Shown here: piece after piece, positions 1 through 8,911 of the stretch
Layout: every line of letters begins with the position of its first letter
Position numbering within the stretch: position 1 is the first letter of the stretch
NCBI RefSeq assembly: GCF_041435355.1
Contig: NZ_CP108443.1
Span: forward strand, 519,106-583,105
Length of the DNA: 64,000 bases
Direction of reading: 5' to 3'
Source of the DNA: Streptomyces sp. NBC_01276
GTDB lineage: Bacteria > Actinomycetota > Actinomycetes > Streptomycetales > Streptomycetaceae
Translations under genes and position numbers: made by a program
The notes under the pieces: generated by a model
What the model was told of the DNA's origin: nothing
Database searches by the model: none
The model's input: only the letters and a program-made list of their open reading frames with translations

Positions 1-1
1 G

Positions 2-655
2 GTCACGGCTCAGGTATTCCTGCTGGTCGACGCGGAATACAGCGGATGGCGGATCAACGAGGACGGGACATCGATCGCCCATACTTCGACCCTTCCTCAG
101 GTTTGGGTGCGGGACGTACTCAGCTTCACTCTCAACGAGGGCTTGGTAACCCTCGCCCGGTCTGAGACTGGCCAGGCTATGGCATTTCGAGCCGAAGACA
201 TGGCCCACAACGATGAAGACGTGGCCTTCGATGAACTCCTTGACGGGCTCGCTTTGATCCCGGGTCTGGACGGAGAGCTAGGGGGCGATGGCTACGAATC
301 CACGAACGCGCGCGCCCACGTCAACGGTTTCGATCTTGAGTTGGTGTCGGAGAGCGGAGGTGTCGATTCGGAGTGGTGCGCCACCGTCACACTGTCGAAG
401 GATGACTGGTCAGAGTCCCTGGAAGTGCGCTGCGTATGGGACTCCGTCCGCGTTCCGTACGAGATGCCCGACCTGATGCCCGCGTACCTGCTCATCACAG
501 ACGAACCGGCGGACGTACAGATTCCAGCCGATTGGGCGGCGCCCGCCTGGGCCATCAACCTCATCTGGCCCCGCCCGCCCGTCGCCGGTTCGACTACGAC
601 GCCTGACGCACCTTCCCAGAAAGGCGAAGACCCTCCACTTGGCGAGTCCGACTGA
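2..655 (+). CDS. hypothetical protein, 5' end outside window
   Basis: The frame is open from the left edge of the window to a TGA at 653-655. An internal GTG at 107 is a possible start, but the codons upstream of it (reading VTAQVFLLVDAEYSGWRINE) show no stop and look coding, so the gene probably begins before the window. The product is acidic and soluble, with no signal peptide or membrane segment. A proline-rich tail follows about residue 150 of the visible part. I do not recognise the family. The next gene on this strand starts about 170 bases downstream with no clear operon link. Confidence 0.6.
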   Translation, partial: VTAQVFLLVDAEYSGWRINEDGTSIAHTSTLPQVWVRDVLSFTLNEGLVTLARSETGQAMAFRAEDMAHNDEDVAFDELLDGLALIPGLDGELGGDGYESTNARAHVNGFDLELVSESGGVDSEWCATVTLSKDDWSESLEVRCVWDSVRVPYEMPDLMPAYLLITDEPADVQIPADWAAPAWAINLIWPRPPVAGSTTTPDAPSQKGEDPPLGESD

Positions 656-827
656 GCCCCTCAGCATCATCCAGGGTGCGGCCAGCTCGTCTTTGGCGTC
701 GGCGGAGCAGATCCGCGGTTTGCGGCTGGTGACACGGTTTTTGTCGGCACCCCGACTGGGGAAAGACCCCTGCGGGTTCGGCTGGGCGGTCCGAGTAGGG
801 TGCGGTTAAAAGCGGGGGTGGAAGATC

Positions 828-1271
828 TTGAACTTTAATGTGCCTGGCCCAGAAGCCGACTGGTTGGATGCACCTGTCTCAGCATGCGCGAACCCGAACC
901 CTGCGTGGCAGACAAGCATGTGGTGGTACATCTCGGGTCTATTCCGCGTGGTGGCAGGCCTTGCACCGTCGCTGGACTCCGTGGCGGGCCGGTTGAAGCT
1001 GACGACCGAGCGGGGCTGGGAGGAACTGAGCCCCGTCGATGTCGCGATGATCCAGATCCGTGGCGTGCACTTTGCGCTCCACCGCATGGAGCACAGCCCG
1101 ATGACGGACACCATCGTGTCCGTCATCAACGAAACGGAGGACGACGAGGCAGCGATTGACACTCTGCTCACCGCCCTGGGCGTAGGCCGTGAGGTCCTGA
1201 CGTTCAGGGGAGATCTCCGACGCGGCGACGACGAAGTCGAATGGCTGCCGGCAGCACGTCCCCTGGACTGA
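828..1271 (+). CDS. hypothetical protein
   Basis: This 147-residue frame starts with TTG at 828, shortly after a purine-rich stretch (GGGGGTGGAAG) that could serve as ribosome site. The N-terminal half is aromatic-rich (around WWYISGLFRVV). The C-terminal half is acidic and ends in a basic then Trp-containing tail. No family is recognised, and no signal peptide or transmembrane helix is convincing. It shares strand but no obvious function with the upstream gene. Codon bias fits a real gene; the function is unknown. Confidence 0.5.
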   Translation: MNFNVPGPEADWLDAPVSACANPNPAWQTSMWWYISGLFRVVAGLAPSLDSVAGRLKLTTERGWEELSPVDVAMIQIRGVHFALHRMEHSPMTDTIVSVINETEDDEAAIDTLLTALGVGREVLTFRGDLRRGDDEVEWLPAARPLD

Positions 1272-1429
1272 CCTGAAGGGGCACTTCTTGCCACCACGAA
1301 GCGTCTGGTGCTTCAGGCTCCGGTACGCGCTGGCTTGGGCGGCGGCTGCCCGAACAGGACCGTTCGCGATGATGCGTAGAGGTGGAGCCCCCACAAGGGA
1401 TCTCCCATCGTCTGACCTGTTGATTCTGG

Positions 1430-1886
1430 TCAGTCTCCGGGGCCGTGCGCGTCCTGCCGGCCGTGGGCGGGGATCGGTAGGAGCGTTGTGGCGGCGTCCC
1501 ATCCGGTGCACGCGACCGTGCCGAAACGGGTGAGGGCGTCGAGTGCCGTCATGGTCTTTACCGGGGCTGCGCGGTCGGCGGCGAGCGTGCACGCCTGGGC
1601 GTACACGCCTGGGTGTGCACGGTGGCGGCCCCGGTGCGGGTGCGGCCGTCGAGGACCCACACCCACGGTGTTGCCGGGGACGTCGCCGCGCCGGTGGGGT
1701 TGCGGTGGGTGGGTACCTGGTCCTGGGGAACACCGGGGATCGGGCGCAGCTGGGCGGCCGTCACCCACGTGCTGTACTCGGCCGGCTCGACGCCGCCGCC
1801 TTCGGTCGTCTGGCAGAGGGGGACGCCTATGCGGTATACCCACAGTCCGGTGTCGAGCTGGACTCGTCGGCGGGGGTGCGGTCACG
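1430..1886 (-). pseudogene. degenerate small conserved actinomycete protein
   Basis: Reading the minus strand from about 1886, a recognisable protein is spread over different frames. The segment around VQLDTGLWVYRIGVPLCQ continues through STWVTAAQLRPIPGV and WVWVLDGRTRTG, then breaks, and the C-terminal part around MTALDALTRFGTVACTGWDA lies in another frame. At least one frameshift therefore separates the halves. It follows two other small genes (2042-2299 and 1888-2045) in a decayed operon of the sort seen in Streptomyces plasmids and integrative elements. That association comes from recall of similar clusters; the frameshifts are read directly. Confidence 0.45.
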
Positions 1887-1887
1887 G

Positions 1888-2045
1888 TCAGGGGCGGGTC
1901 TGCTGCTCCTGCCGGGCCTGCTGGCAGGGCATGCACAGCGGGCTGGCACCTGCTCCGTAGCGGGTGGTGGGCCGGCGGCAGCGGACGCAGGGTCCGTCGA
2001 GACGGGCGCGGGGCATGCGGGTGCGGCGCCGATGGGCCGACTCAT
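1888..2045 (-). pseudogene. small cysteine-rich protein, frameshifted
   Basis: An ATG at 2045 overlaps the stop of the upstream gene (ATGA), so translation was probably coupled. The start reads MSRPIGAAPACP. A frame change near 2020 is then needed to continue into a sequence with two CxxC pairs (around GPCVRC and LCMPC) and a basic glutamine-rich end. The paired cysteines suggest a small zinc ribbon. A 1-base deletion in a C/G run near 2015-2025 would explain the break. The partner gene at 3320 is a truncated copy of the same position in a duplicated pair. Confidence 0.4.
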
Positions 2046-2299
2046 GCCGCGGCCTTCCGTCCTGCCGCCGGGGTGTGGGTGTGGGCGGCGTGGCGGAGCT
2101 CGACGCCTCCGGCCCGCCAGCCGGCGGGCTCCGTCCAGTAGGGGTGGGTGCACAGGCGGGCCGACAGGCTGATCAGTCGGCGCCGCAGCGCGGTGGTGCC
2201 CGCCCCGGCGGGAGCCTGCGCGAGCGCGGCGTAGGTCTCCTGCCACGCCTGTTGCAGGGTGATCAGGTCCTCGGGGAAACGGAACGGTGCTCTCACCAC
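2042..2299 (-). CDS. small conserved protein, copy 1 of an inverted pair
   Basis: The 85-residue product begins MVRAPFRFPEDLITLQQAWQ and contains a conserved helical core with Trp and Tyr residues. It is clearly paralogous to the product of 3066-3323 on the opposite strand: the N-terminal 60 residues align almost without gaps. Upstream of each start lies the same 40-bp segment in inverted orientation. The function is unknown. Short helical proteins of this type occur next to regulators in Streptomyces mobile elements. The gene is followed by an overlapping Cys-rich gene that is frameshifted here. Confidence 0.6.
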   Translation of the reverse strand: MVRAPFRFPEDLITLQQAWQETYAALAQAPAGAGTTALRRRLISLSARLCTHPYWTEPAGWRAGGVELRHAAHTHTPAAGRKAAA

Positions 2300-2326
2300 T
2301 CAACTAAAACACATGTTCGATTTTCT
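2288..2326 (-). promoter_or_regulatory. conserved upstream element with LexA-like box, copy 1
   Basis: Read on the minus strand, this segment contains TCGAACATGTGTTTTA (2306-2321) just ahead of the small gene at 2299. The same 40 bases with about four mismatches recur inverted at 3039-3078 ahead of the paralogue. GAAC-N4-GTTT resembles SOS boxes of Gram-positive bacteria (GAAC-N4-GTTC), but the right half-site is imperfect. Conservation between copies supports a regulatory role. LexA binding is inference. Confidence 0.4.
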
Positions 2327-2550
2327 GTGCGAGTGCCCCGTTGTCCTGTGTCATCGAAGTCAGGCAGTCGCGGCGCTTTGACCTGCGGCGACTAGGTTGA
2401 TGACACAACGTCCGAGCGTCACGCGATGGGCCGAGCTGTTACGAACCGCTACGCAAGCGATTCCGACGCGGACGGCCCCTCTGTCGTGGCGGCGCCAACG
2501 ATGCTTCGCGGCCACCCTGAGATGCGTCGGCTCAGCTGAGTGCCGTGGAG

Positions 2551-2901
2551 TCACAGGCTGTGGGCGATGGGGTGCAGCGGTTCGTACAGCGGGAGTTCGG
2601 CGCCGCTGGGGAGCCGGATCGCAGTCAGTCTGCCCCAGCGCTGTTCGCTGACCGGGCGGGTGATCTCGACGCCCTGCGCGCGGAATTCGCCGAGCTGGGA
2701 ATCAAGGTCGTCGCACATCAGGAAGAACTCGTGCCGGGGCGGGCCGTCGGCCGGGTGCACGGCCACCTCGGCCGGGGGCAGCTTGAAGATGAGCCAGCCG
2801 CCGCCTGTGTCGACGCCGGGAAAGTTGAGGACGTCACGGATGAAGGCGCGGTCCGCCTCGGCGTCCTGGCTGTAGAGGATGACATGTGCACCGCTGATCA
2901 T
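2551..2901 (-). CDS. VOC family protein (glyoxalase/bleomycin resistance-like)
   Basis: The preferred start is ATG at 2901, preceded by AGGAGCC at good spacing; the longer open frame upstream lacks a ribosome site. The 116-residue product has the vicinal oxygen chelate pattern: an N-terminal strand (ISGAHVILYSQD), a middle segment with RHEFFLMCDDLD, and a C-terminal strand ending in GAELPLYEP, whose glutamate is a typical metal ligand. Such proteins bind metals or sequester small molecules; the substrate cannot be told. The gene sits between the two inverted copies of a small gene and is probably a passenger of that rearrangement. Confidence 0.8.
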   Translation of the reverse strand: MISGAHVILYSQDAEADRAFIRDVLNFPGVDTGGGWLIFKLPPAEVAVHPADGPPRHEFFLMCDDLDSQLGEFRAQGVEITRPVSEQRWGRLTAIRLPSGAELPLYEPLHPIAHSL

Positions 2902-3038
2902 GGCTGGCTCCTGCCCGACGACGTGCTGGCGGTCGTACCCCCGGCATCCTGGTGGCAAAGACCTTCGGCTGCATTCGATGACACGACGACTGAGTTGCAT
3001 GACAACGGACGGGTGACCTCCAGCGGGGCGACTCGCGC

Positions 3039-3078
3039 AGAAAATCGAACACGTGTTTTAGTGGAGTGGTGAGACCAC
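3039..3078 (+). promoter_or_regulatory. conserved upstream element with LexA-like box, copy 2
   Basis: This segment contains TCGAACACGTGTTTTA (3045-3060) directly before the GTG or ATG start region of 3066. It is the inverted counterpart of 2288-2326. The two copies show that promoter and gene were duplicated together. Confidence 0.4.
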
Positions 3079-3323
3079 CGTTCCGCTTCCCCGAGGGCCT
3101 GATCACCCTCCGAAGGGCATGGCAGCAGACCTACGCCGAACTCGCGCAAGCCCACGCCGGGGCCGGCACGACCGCCCTGCGGCTCCGGCTGATCGCCCTC
3201 TCCGGGCACCTCTGCGCCCACCCCTACTGGGCGGCCGCCGACTGGCGGGCCGGAGGCGTCGAGCTGCGCCGCGCCGCCCGCACCCAGACCCCAGCCCCGA
3301 CGGAACGAGAGGCGGCAGCATGA
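3066..3323 (+). CDS. small conserved protein, copy 2 of an inverted pair
   Basis: This 85-residue protein begins MVRPPFRFPEGLITLRRAWQ and is paralogous to the product of 2042-2299. Both keep the pattern FRFPEdLITL-AWQ-TYA-LAQA and the motif HPYW followed by WRAGGVELR. The stop codon overlaps the ATG of the next frame (ATGA at 3320), as in copy 1, so the pair was originally a translationally coupled operon. Function is unknown. The preceding 40 bases are shared with copy 1 and contain the LexA-like box. Confidence 0.6.
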   Translation: MVRPPFRFPEGLITLRRAWQQTYAELAQAHAGAGTTALRLRLIALSGHLCAHPYWAAADWRAGGVELRRAARTQTPAPTEREAAA

Positions 3324-3397
3324 GCGAGCAGACCACCACCAGACCCCGCCCGCAGGTCGTACCGGTTACTGAGAAGCCGTTGTCTTTCCGCGCGTGA
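3320..3397 (+). pseudogene. truncated partner of the small gene pair
   Basis: The frame starts with ATG overlapping the previous stop and reads MSEQTTTRPRPQVV before it diverges and ends at 3397. It lacks the cysteine pairs seen in the corresponding position of copy 1. It is probably a 5' fragment cut off by the rearrangement that brought in the following gene. Confidence 0.35.
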
Positions 3398-3484
3398 TGG
3401 GTGTGTTTCCGCTGGTCAGGGATGGGGCCGGTGTTTCGGTGGCATGGACGAGGTGTCGTGTCGTCTCTTCGGTGGAGGTGCCGG

Positions 3485-3979
3485 ATGCCGTCGGTGATGG
3501 GGCTGTTGGAGGAGCGTGAACGTGCCGCTCGGCAGCGGGTGGATGCCCTTCAGTCCGAGCTGCGGGAGGCAGAGGCCGTGTGGGAGCGGTTCGTGATCGC
3601 CCGTGAGACGGTGGCCGCGGTCCTGGCGGAACCGTGCGGAGGCCAGGACGTGTCACCGGTCGTGGTGGTCGGCGAGGGGCCGGCGCGGGTTGTGGGTGCG
3701 GTGCCCGGCTCGGTGGTGCCGGTGTGGTGGGAAGGCCTCGCTGCTGCGGCGCTGGCGCCGGATTACCGGCAACTCGTGGACGCTCTGACCGGTGAGAACA
3801 GCTCGCGTGCCGGGGCGATGGACTGTCGGCGGCTCGCGGTGGCGGTCGGGCTGGAGCCGGTGCCCGCGAAGGTGGAGGGCGTGCGGTTGGAGGTGAAACG
3901 CCTGGCCGCGCGGGGCTGGTTGGAGCAGGAACGTCCGGGGATGTTCAGTGCCGTCGTCGGGCGACGCGGCGGCTCATGA
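3485..3979 (+). CDS. coiled-coil protein with winged-helix-like C-terminus
   Basis: ATG at 3485 follows GGAGGTG at ideal spacing, giving 164 residues. Residues 1-50 are a charged helix (GLLEERERAARQRVDALQ) typical of a coiled coil. A variable linker follows. The C-terminal 60 residues (around YRQLVDAL and VRLEVKRLAARGWL) resemble a small winged-helix fold. Similar proteins are common in Streptomyces, often beside insertion sequences; no function is known to me. The last codons lie inside the end of the opposite-strand IS5-type transposase (3945 onward), so the native C-terminus was probably replaced by the insertion. Confidence 0.6.
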   Translation: MPSVMGLLEERERAARQRVDALQSELREAEAVWERFVIARETVAAVLAEPCGGQDVSPVVVVGEGPARVVGAVPGSVVPVWWEGLAAAALAPDYRQLVDALTGENSSRAGAMDCRRLAVAVGLEPVPAKVEGVRLEVKRLAARGWLEQERPGMFSAVVGRRGGS

Positions 3980-4645
3980 CCATGCTCATCGACCACCTGA
4001 TCATCGCCTCGGCGCTGTCGGTGCGGGTTTCGTAGTCGCGGGCCAGGCGGCGTGAGTGCATCAGCCATGCGAACGTGCGCTCGACAAGCCATCTTTTCGG
4101 CAGGACGACGAAGCCTGTGGTGTCGTCGCTGCGTTTGACCACCGTCAGCGCGATCCGCAGCACGTTACGGGCGAAGTCGACGAGTTGGCCGGTGTAGCCG
4201 CCATCCGCCCAGACCAGCGTGATGCGCCAGTGCCGCTCGCGCAGCCGGGCCAGCAGTGTCTGTCCCGCGTCCCGGTCGGTGACGGACGCCGCCGTGACCA
4301 CGACGGCCAGTAGCAGGCCGAGGGTGTCCACCACGATGTGGCGCTTGCGGCCGTTGACTTTCTTGCCGCTGTCGAAGCCCCTGGTCGAGGCCGGCACCGA
4401 CGCAGCCGCCTTCACTGGCTGGGCGTCGATGATGCCCGCGGTCGGCTCCCGGTCGCGGCCGGTCGCTTCACGGAGCCGGTCCCGAAGCCGGTCGTGGAAC
4501 TCGGCCGTCCAGCCCTTGTCGCGCCAGCGTCGGAAGAAGGCGTAGACGCGGTCCCACGCGGGGAAGTCCGCGGGTATCGACCGCCAGGAGATACCGCCCG
4601 TGACCAGGTAGCGGACCGCGTCAACCATCCAATGCCACGAAGTTA
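3945..4645 (-). pseudogene. IS5-family transposase, N-terminus missing
   Basis: The minus strand encodes a DDE transposase from about MVDAVRYLVTGGISWRS through AGIIDAQPVKAA (first Asp), LVWADGGYTG (second Asp) and KRWLVERTFAWL (Glu), ending in MSRRVARRRH. Family members start about 40 residues earlier; here that part is absent. The open frame instead runs into unrelated sequence up to 4913 that includes the IS4 end. The element was truncated at about 4640, and transposition activity is unlikely. Confidence 0.8.
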
Positions 4646-4844
4646 AGAGCTCAACGGCGTTGTCAAGGGTGGTCGAGATGCGTGAGGGGCCTCTGCTATC
4701 CAGGGGATAGACCAAGATCGGGCCTTGACCCAAGGCCGGGTAGTTAACGTTTTCGCAGGTCACGCAAGTCAGTTGAAGGATTTCCGACGCAGAACAACGG
4801 AGCTCGTTGGTACCGGCAGTCGTCCAAGTTGTCCCAGGCCAGCC

Positions 4845-5082
4845 GGTAGCCGACTTCAGGGAACAGACACATCGCGAGCAGGAAGTAGATCCCGACCCGC
4901 GAAGGAAGATCACGCAGGCGTCTCTGCATCGAGCGGGTCTCCGCCAGGACCGCGTCGACCAGCTCGAACGGCACGACGGCCGTCAGCTCACCCGGATGCC
5001 CGGGCGCGAACCGGCCCGCGGCCACTGTGACCGTACGGGTGATGGCCATCACCCGGGCCCGCAGGACATGATGAAACGGCAA
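4845..5082 (-). pseudogene. IS4 transposase N-terminal domain, inverted fragment
   Basis: The minus strand encodes the typical IS4 N-terminal domain: TVTVAAGRFAPGHPGELT, VPFELVDAVL and DLPSRVGIYFLLAMCLFPEVGY. After that the sequence diverges and runs into the element end (4711-4768), so the catalytic domain is missing. The remainder of the transposase starts just beyond, on the plus strand at about 5113. The opposite orientation shows that this end was inverted or that two copies recombined. Confidence 0.65.
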
Positions 5083-5112
5083 CGGAGCTAGCTGACGGCC
5101 GGGCTGGCCGAA

Positions 5113-5679
5113 GTGCCGGTGGCATCCCCGACGCCGAAGGCCCTGCGTGATCTGCGCCGACGCCTGGGCAGTGCGCCGGTGCGGGCGTTATTCGAGGTTC
5201 TCGGCGGGGCCTTTGGCCCGGCCGACGACACCCGGTGTGCGGTTCGGGCCATACCGGACTGTGTCATTCGACGGCTGCAGTTCCCAGAAGGTCCCCGACT
5301 CCGGGCGAAACAGGGCCTGGCTGGGGCGCGCTTCCCATCACGGCTATCCCACACTGGAGTTGATGACGCTGGTCGAGACCGGCACACGGGCCTTGCTCGG
5401 CGCGGTGTTCGGCCCCACCGCCGAGGGCGAGACCAGCTATGCCTCGCGCTTGCTGCATCTGCTGCGGCCGGACATGCTCGTCCTGTGGGACAAGGGCTTC
5501 GACGGCAACGACTTCCTCGCCTCCGTCACCGCGACCCGCGCCCGGTTCCTGGGTCGACTCCGCAGCAACCGGCGTACCCCTGTCCTCACACGTCTCGCCG
5601 ACGGCTCATACCTGTCGGTGATCGCCGCCGAGAAGGTACGTGTGATCGACGCGAACATCACGGTGACCTGCGCCGACGG
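5113..5679 (+). pseudogene. IS4 transposase, central part, frameshifted and split
   Basis: Translation from about 5113 reads SPTPKALRDLRRRLGSAPV up to FEVL, then a one-base insertion near 5200-5210 shifts it into the frame carrying GVRFGPYRTVSFDGCSS (first catalytic Asp region), ELMTLVETGTRALLG and VLWDKGFDGNDFL (second Asp). The gene is cut at 5679 by Tn A. The C-terminal part with the YxxRWxxE motif resumes at 25832 in the matching frame. Confidence 0.8.
5675..5679 (+). repeat. target duplication GACGG, left copy (Tn A)
   Basis: GACGG directly precedes the left terminal repeat of Tn A and is repeated at 25827-25831 after the right one. Five-base duplications are diagnostic of Tn3-family insertion. 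Confidence 0.9.
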
Positions 5680-5729
5680 GGCCCTGTTCTCGTATAGCTA
5701 CGGCGAACAGACATGTAGCGCTGAGTAAC
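5680..5729 (+). repeat. Tn A left terminal inverted repeat
   Basis: The segment starts GGCCCTGTTCTCGTATAGCT and ends in GCGCTGAGTAAC. It matches the reverse complement of 25777-25826 at 48 of 50 positions. The length is close to the 47-48 bp repeats of some Tn3 subgroups. Confidence 0.9.
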
Positions 5730-5801
5730 CGTCGTGGTCCTCGTTTCCCCCTGGTGGGCGCCTCGTTGAGCTGAACGAGTGATGGCGAGGGGTGGGGTGG
5801 G

Positions 5802-8800
5802 ATGCGGCAGGACTGGGAGCCGGAAGACCTGATTGAGGTCTGGACGCTGCTCGAAGACGACATGAAGAGGGTGCGGAACAAGGCGGGGTCGACTCGGCTC
5901 GGCTTCGCGTTGTTGCTCAAGTTCTTCGAGGTGGAGGCCCGGTTCCCTGATACGGCCAGTGAAGTGCCCGCTGCCGCGGTCGGATATGTGGCTCAGCAGG
6001 TGAAGGTCCCGGCTGAGGAGTGGGCTTCCTACGACTGACAGGGCAAGACGATCCAGCGGCACCGGGGCGAGATCCGCGCTGCGTACGGGTTCCGGGCGAG
6101 TACCGAGGAGGACCAGGAGCGGCTGGCCGATTGGCTGGCCGCTGAGTTGTGTCCGGTGGAGCTGTCGCGGGATCGGCTGGCGGCGGCGGTGGTGGCCCGG
6201 TGTCGTAACGGCCGCATCGAGCCGCCGGCCCCGGGGCAGGTCGGGCGGCTGGTGGGGAAGGCGGTCAAGGACTTCGAGGCCCAGTTCTGCCGCAGCAGGG
6301 TGGAGCGGATCTCGCCCGCGACGCGCTCGCGCCTGGAGGACCTGGTTGTCGGCAGCGAGGACGAGACGGAGGAGGGGGCCGACGGCGAGGGCACGGTGTC
6401 GGGCGGCGGGCGGTCGCACTTCGCGGAGCTGAAGGCCGACCCGGGGGCGCCGGGGCTGGAGAGCCTGCTGGCGGAGGTGAACAAGCTCCAGCGGGTGCGG
6501 CGGCTGGAGCTGCCCGCGGACTTGTTCGCGGACGTGTCGGAGAAGCTGGTGGATGCGTGGCGGGCGCGGGCGTCGAAGGAGTATCCGGCGAACCTGGAGC
6601 GGATGAAGCCGCCCCGGCGCCTTACTCTGCTGGCCGCGCTGTGCCATGTGCGGCAGACGGAGATCACCGACTCGCTGGTGGACCTGTTCATCCAGCTCGT
6701 GCTGAAGATCAACACCCGGGCGGAGCGGAAGGTCGACAAGGAGCTCAACGCCGAGCTGAAGAAGGTCCGGGGCAAGGAGGGCATGTTGCTGCGGGTCGCG
6801 GAGGCCGCTTTGTCCGAGCCGTCCGGCACGGTGCGGCGGGTGATCTATCCGGTGGTCGGCGGGGAGAGGACGCTGAAAGCGCTGGCGGCGGAGGCCGCGG
6901 CGAACGAGGCTCGCTACAAGGCCCGGGTCCGCACGGTGCTGCGGTCGTCGTACTCGGCGCACTGGCGCCGGATGCTCTCGCCGCTGTTGGGCGCGCTGGA
7001 GCTGAAGGGCAACAACACCGCCTACCGGCCGGTGATGGACGCGATCGACCTGCTCCAGCGTTACCTGGACCAGCCTTTGAAGGAGGGGGCGTTCTTCGAC
7101 CCGGCGGAGAGCGTGCCGCTGGCGGGGGTGGTGCCGGAGCAGTGGCGGGCGGCGGTGGTGGACGAGCGTGGCCGGGTCGAGCGTATCCGTTAGAGCTGTG
7201 CGTGCTGGTGGCGCTTCGGGATGCAATGCGGCGGCGGGAGATCTGGGTGGTGGGGGCGAACCGGTGGCGTAACCCGGAGGACGACCTGCCGGCGGACTTC
7301 GAGGACAACCGGGACGTGCACTACGCCGCCCTGGGGCAGCCGCAGGACGCCGGAGAGTTCATCGCCGGTCTCCAGGGCAAGCTCCGCACCTCGCTGGACC
7401 GCTTCGAGCAGGCGATTGCGGAGGGCACGACGGGCGGGGTCGCGATCGTGAAGAAGCATGGCGAGCCGTGGATCAGGGTCTCCCCCCGGGCGAAGCAGGA
7501 GGAGCCGGAGAGCCTGGTGGCGATCAAGGGTGAGATCGAGCGGCGCTGGGGGACCATCGACCTGCTGGACATCTTGAAGTACGCCGAGTTCGACACGGAC
7601 TTCATCGCCGAGTTCACCTCGGTGGCAACCCGCGAGATGCTGTCGAAGGACGTGCTGCGGCGCCGGCTGCTGCTGGTGCTGTTCGGCCTGGGCACGAACA
7701 TGGGGATCAAGCGGGTCGCGGTGACCGGCAAGCATGGCGAGAGCGAGGCGACGCTGCGGCGGGTGCGGCACCTGTTCGTCAACCGGGCCAACATGCGCGC
7801 GGCCCTGCGGAAGCTGGTGAACGAGACCTTCGCCGTCCGGGACGAGATGTGGTGGGGCACCGGCACGGCGTGCGCCTCGGACAGCCGCAAGTTCGGCGCC
7901 TGGTCCTCGAACCTGATGACCGAGTGGCACCAGCGCTACCGCGGCCCCGGCGTGATGATCTACTGGTATGTTGAGCGGAAATCGGTCTGCATCTACTCCC
8001 AGCTGAAGTCCTGTTCGGCGTCCGAGGTCGCCTCGATGATCGAGGGCGTGCTGCGGCACTGCACCGACATGGACGTCGACCGGCAGTACACCGACACCCA
8101 CGGCGCCTCCATCGTCGGGTTCGCCTTCGCCTACATGCTCGACTTCAAGCTGATGCCCCGGCTGAAGAACATCGGCTCCGCGAAGCTGTACCGGCCGGCC
8201 GCGGGCGAGGACGGCCAGTGGCCGAACCTGGGCCCGGTGCTCTCCACCAAGACGATCGACTGGGACCTGATCGCCCAGCAGTACGACCAAGTCGTGAAGT
8301 ACACCACCGCCCTGCGCCTGGGCACCGCCGAAGCCGAGCAGGTCCTGCGCCGGTTTACCCGGGGCGGGCCCAAGCACCCGACGTACCGGGCGATCGAGGA
8401 GCTGGGCCGGGCGGTACGGACCGCGTTCGTCTGCGACTACCTCGCGGACGTGGAGATGCGCCAGGAGATTCACGAGGGGTTGCAGGTGGTGGAGAACTGG
8501 AACTCCGCGAACAAGGACCTCTTCTACGGCAAGGACGGCGACCTGGCCGGTGCGGACAAGGAGTCCCAGGAGGTCAGCATGCTCGCGCTGCACCTGCTCC
8601 AGTCCGCACTGGTGCACGTCAACACGCTGCTGATGCAGGAGGTCCTGGCCGACCCCAAGTGGGCGGACAAACTCACCGACGCGGACCGCAGGGCGCTGTC
8701 GCCGCTGTTCTGGACCCATGTGAATCCGTACGGCCGCTTCGAGCTGGACATGAACAGCCGCCTCGATCTGGACCTGTCCCTCCGGGCGGCGGTGCCCGGC

Positions 8801-8836
8801 CCGCGCACTGCGCAGGAAGCCGCAGTCCCGGTGTGA
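5802..8836 (+). pseudogene. tnpA: Tn3-family transposase of Tn A, nonsense codon plus frameshift
   Basis: The full span would encode about 1010 residues, normal for TnpA. The N-terminal DUF4158-type domain (MRQDWEPEDLIEVWTLLEDD) ends at a TGA at 6036-6038, where the context YD-stop-QG suggests a TGG to TGA change. The same frame then continues to 7193. A shift near 7180 moves the rest to the frame beginning [18 protein letters not shown]. The catalytic half is intact in sequence: [10 protein letters not shown] (Asp), QYTDTHGAS (Asp) and [11 protein letters not shown] (Glu). Two independent lesions make it non-functional unless the read has errors. Confidence 0.9.
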
Positions 8837-8911
8837 CAGCCGGACTCTGGTCCTGGCCGGAGCCGTACTGGCTGCGTTGCGCCTGCGTGATCCGGTCGCC
8901 TCCGGCTGAGA

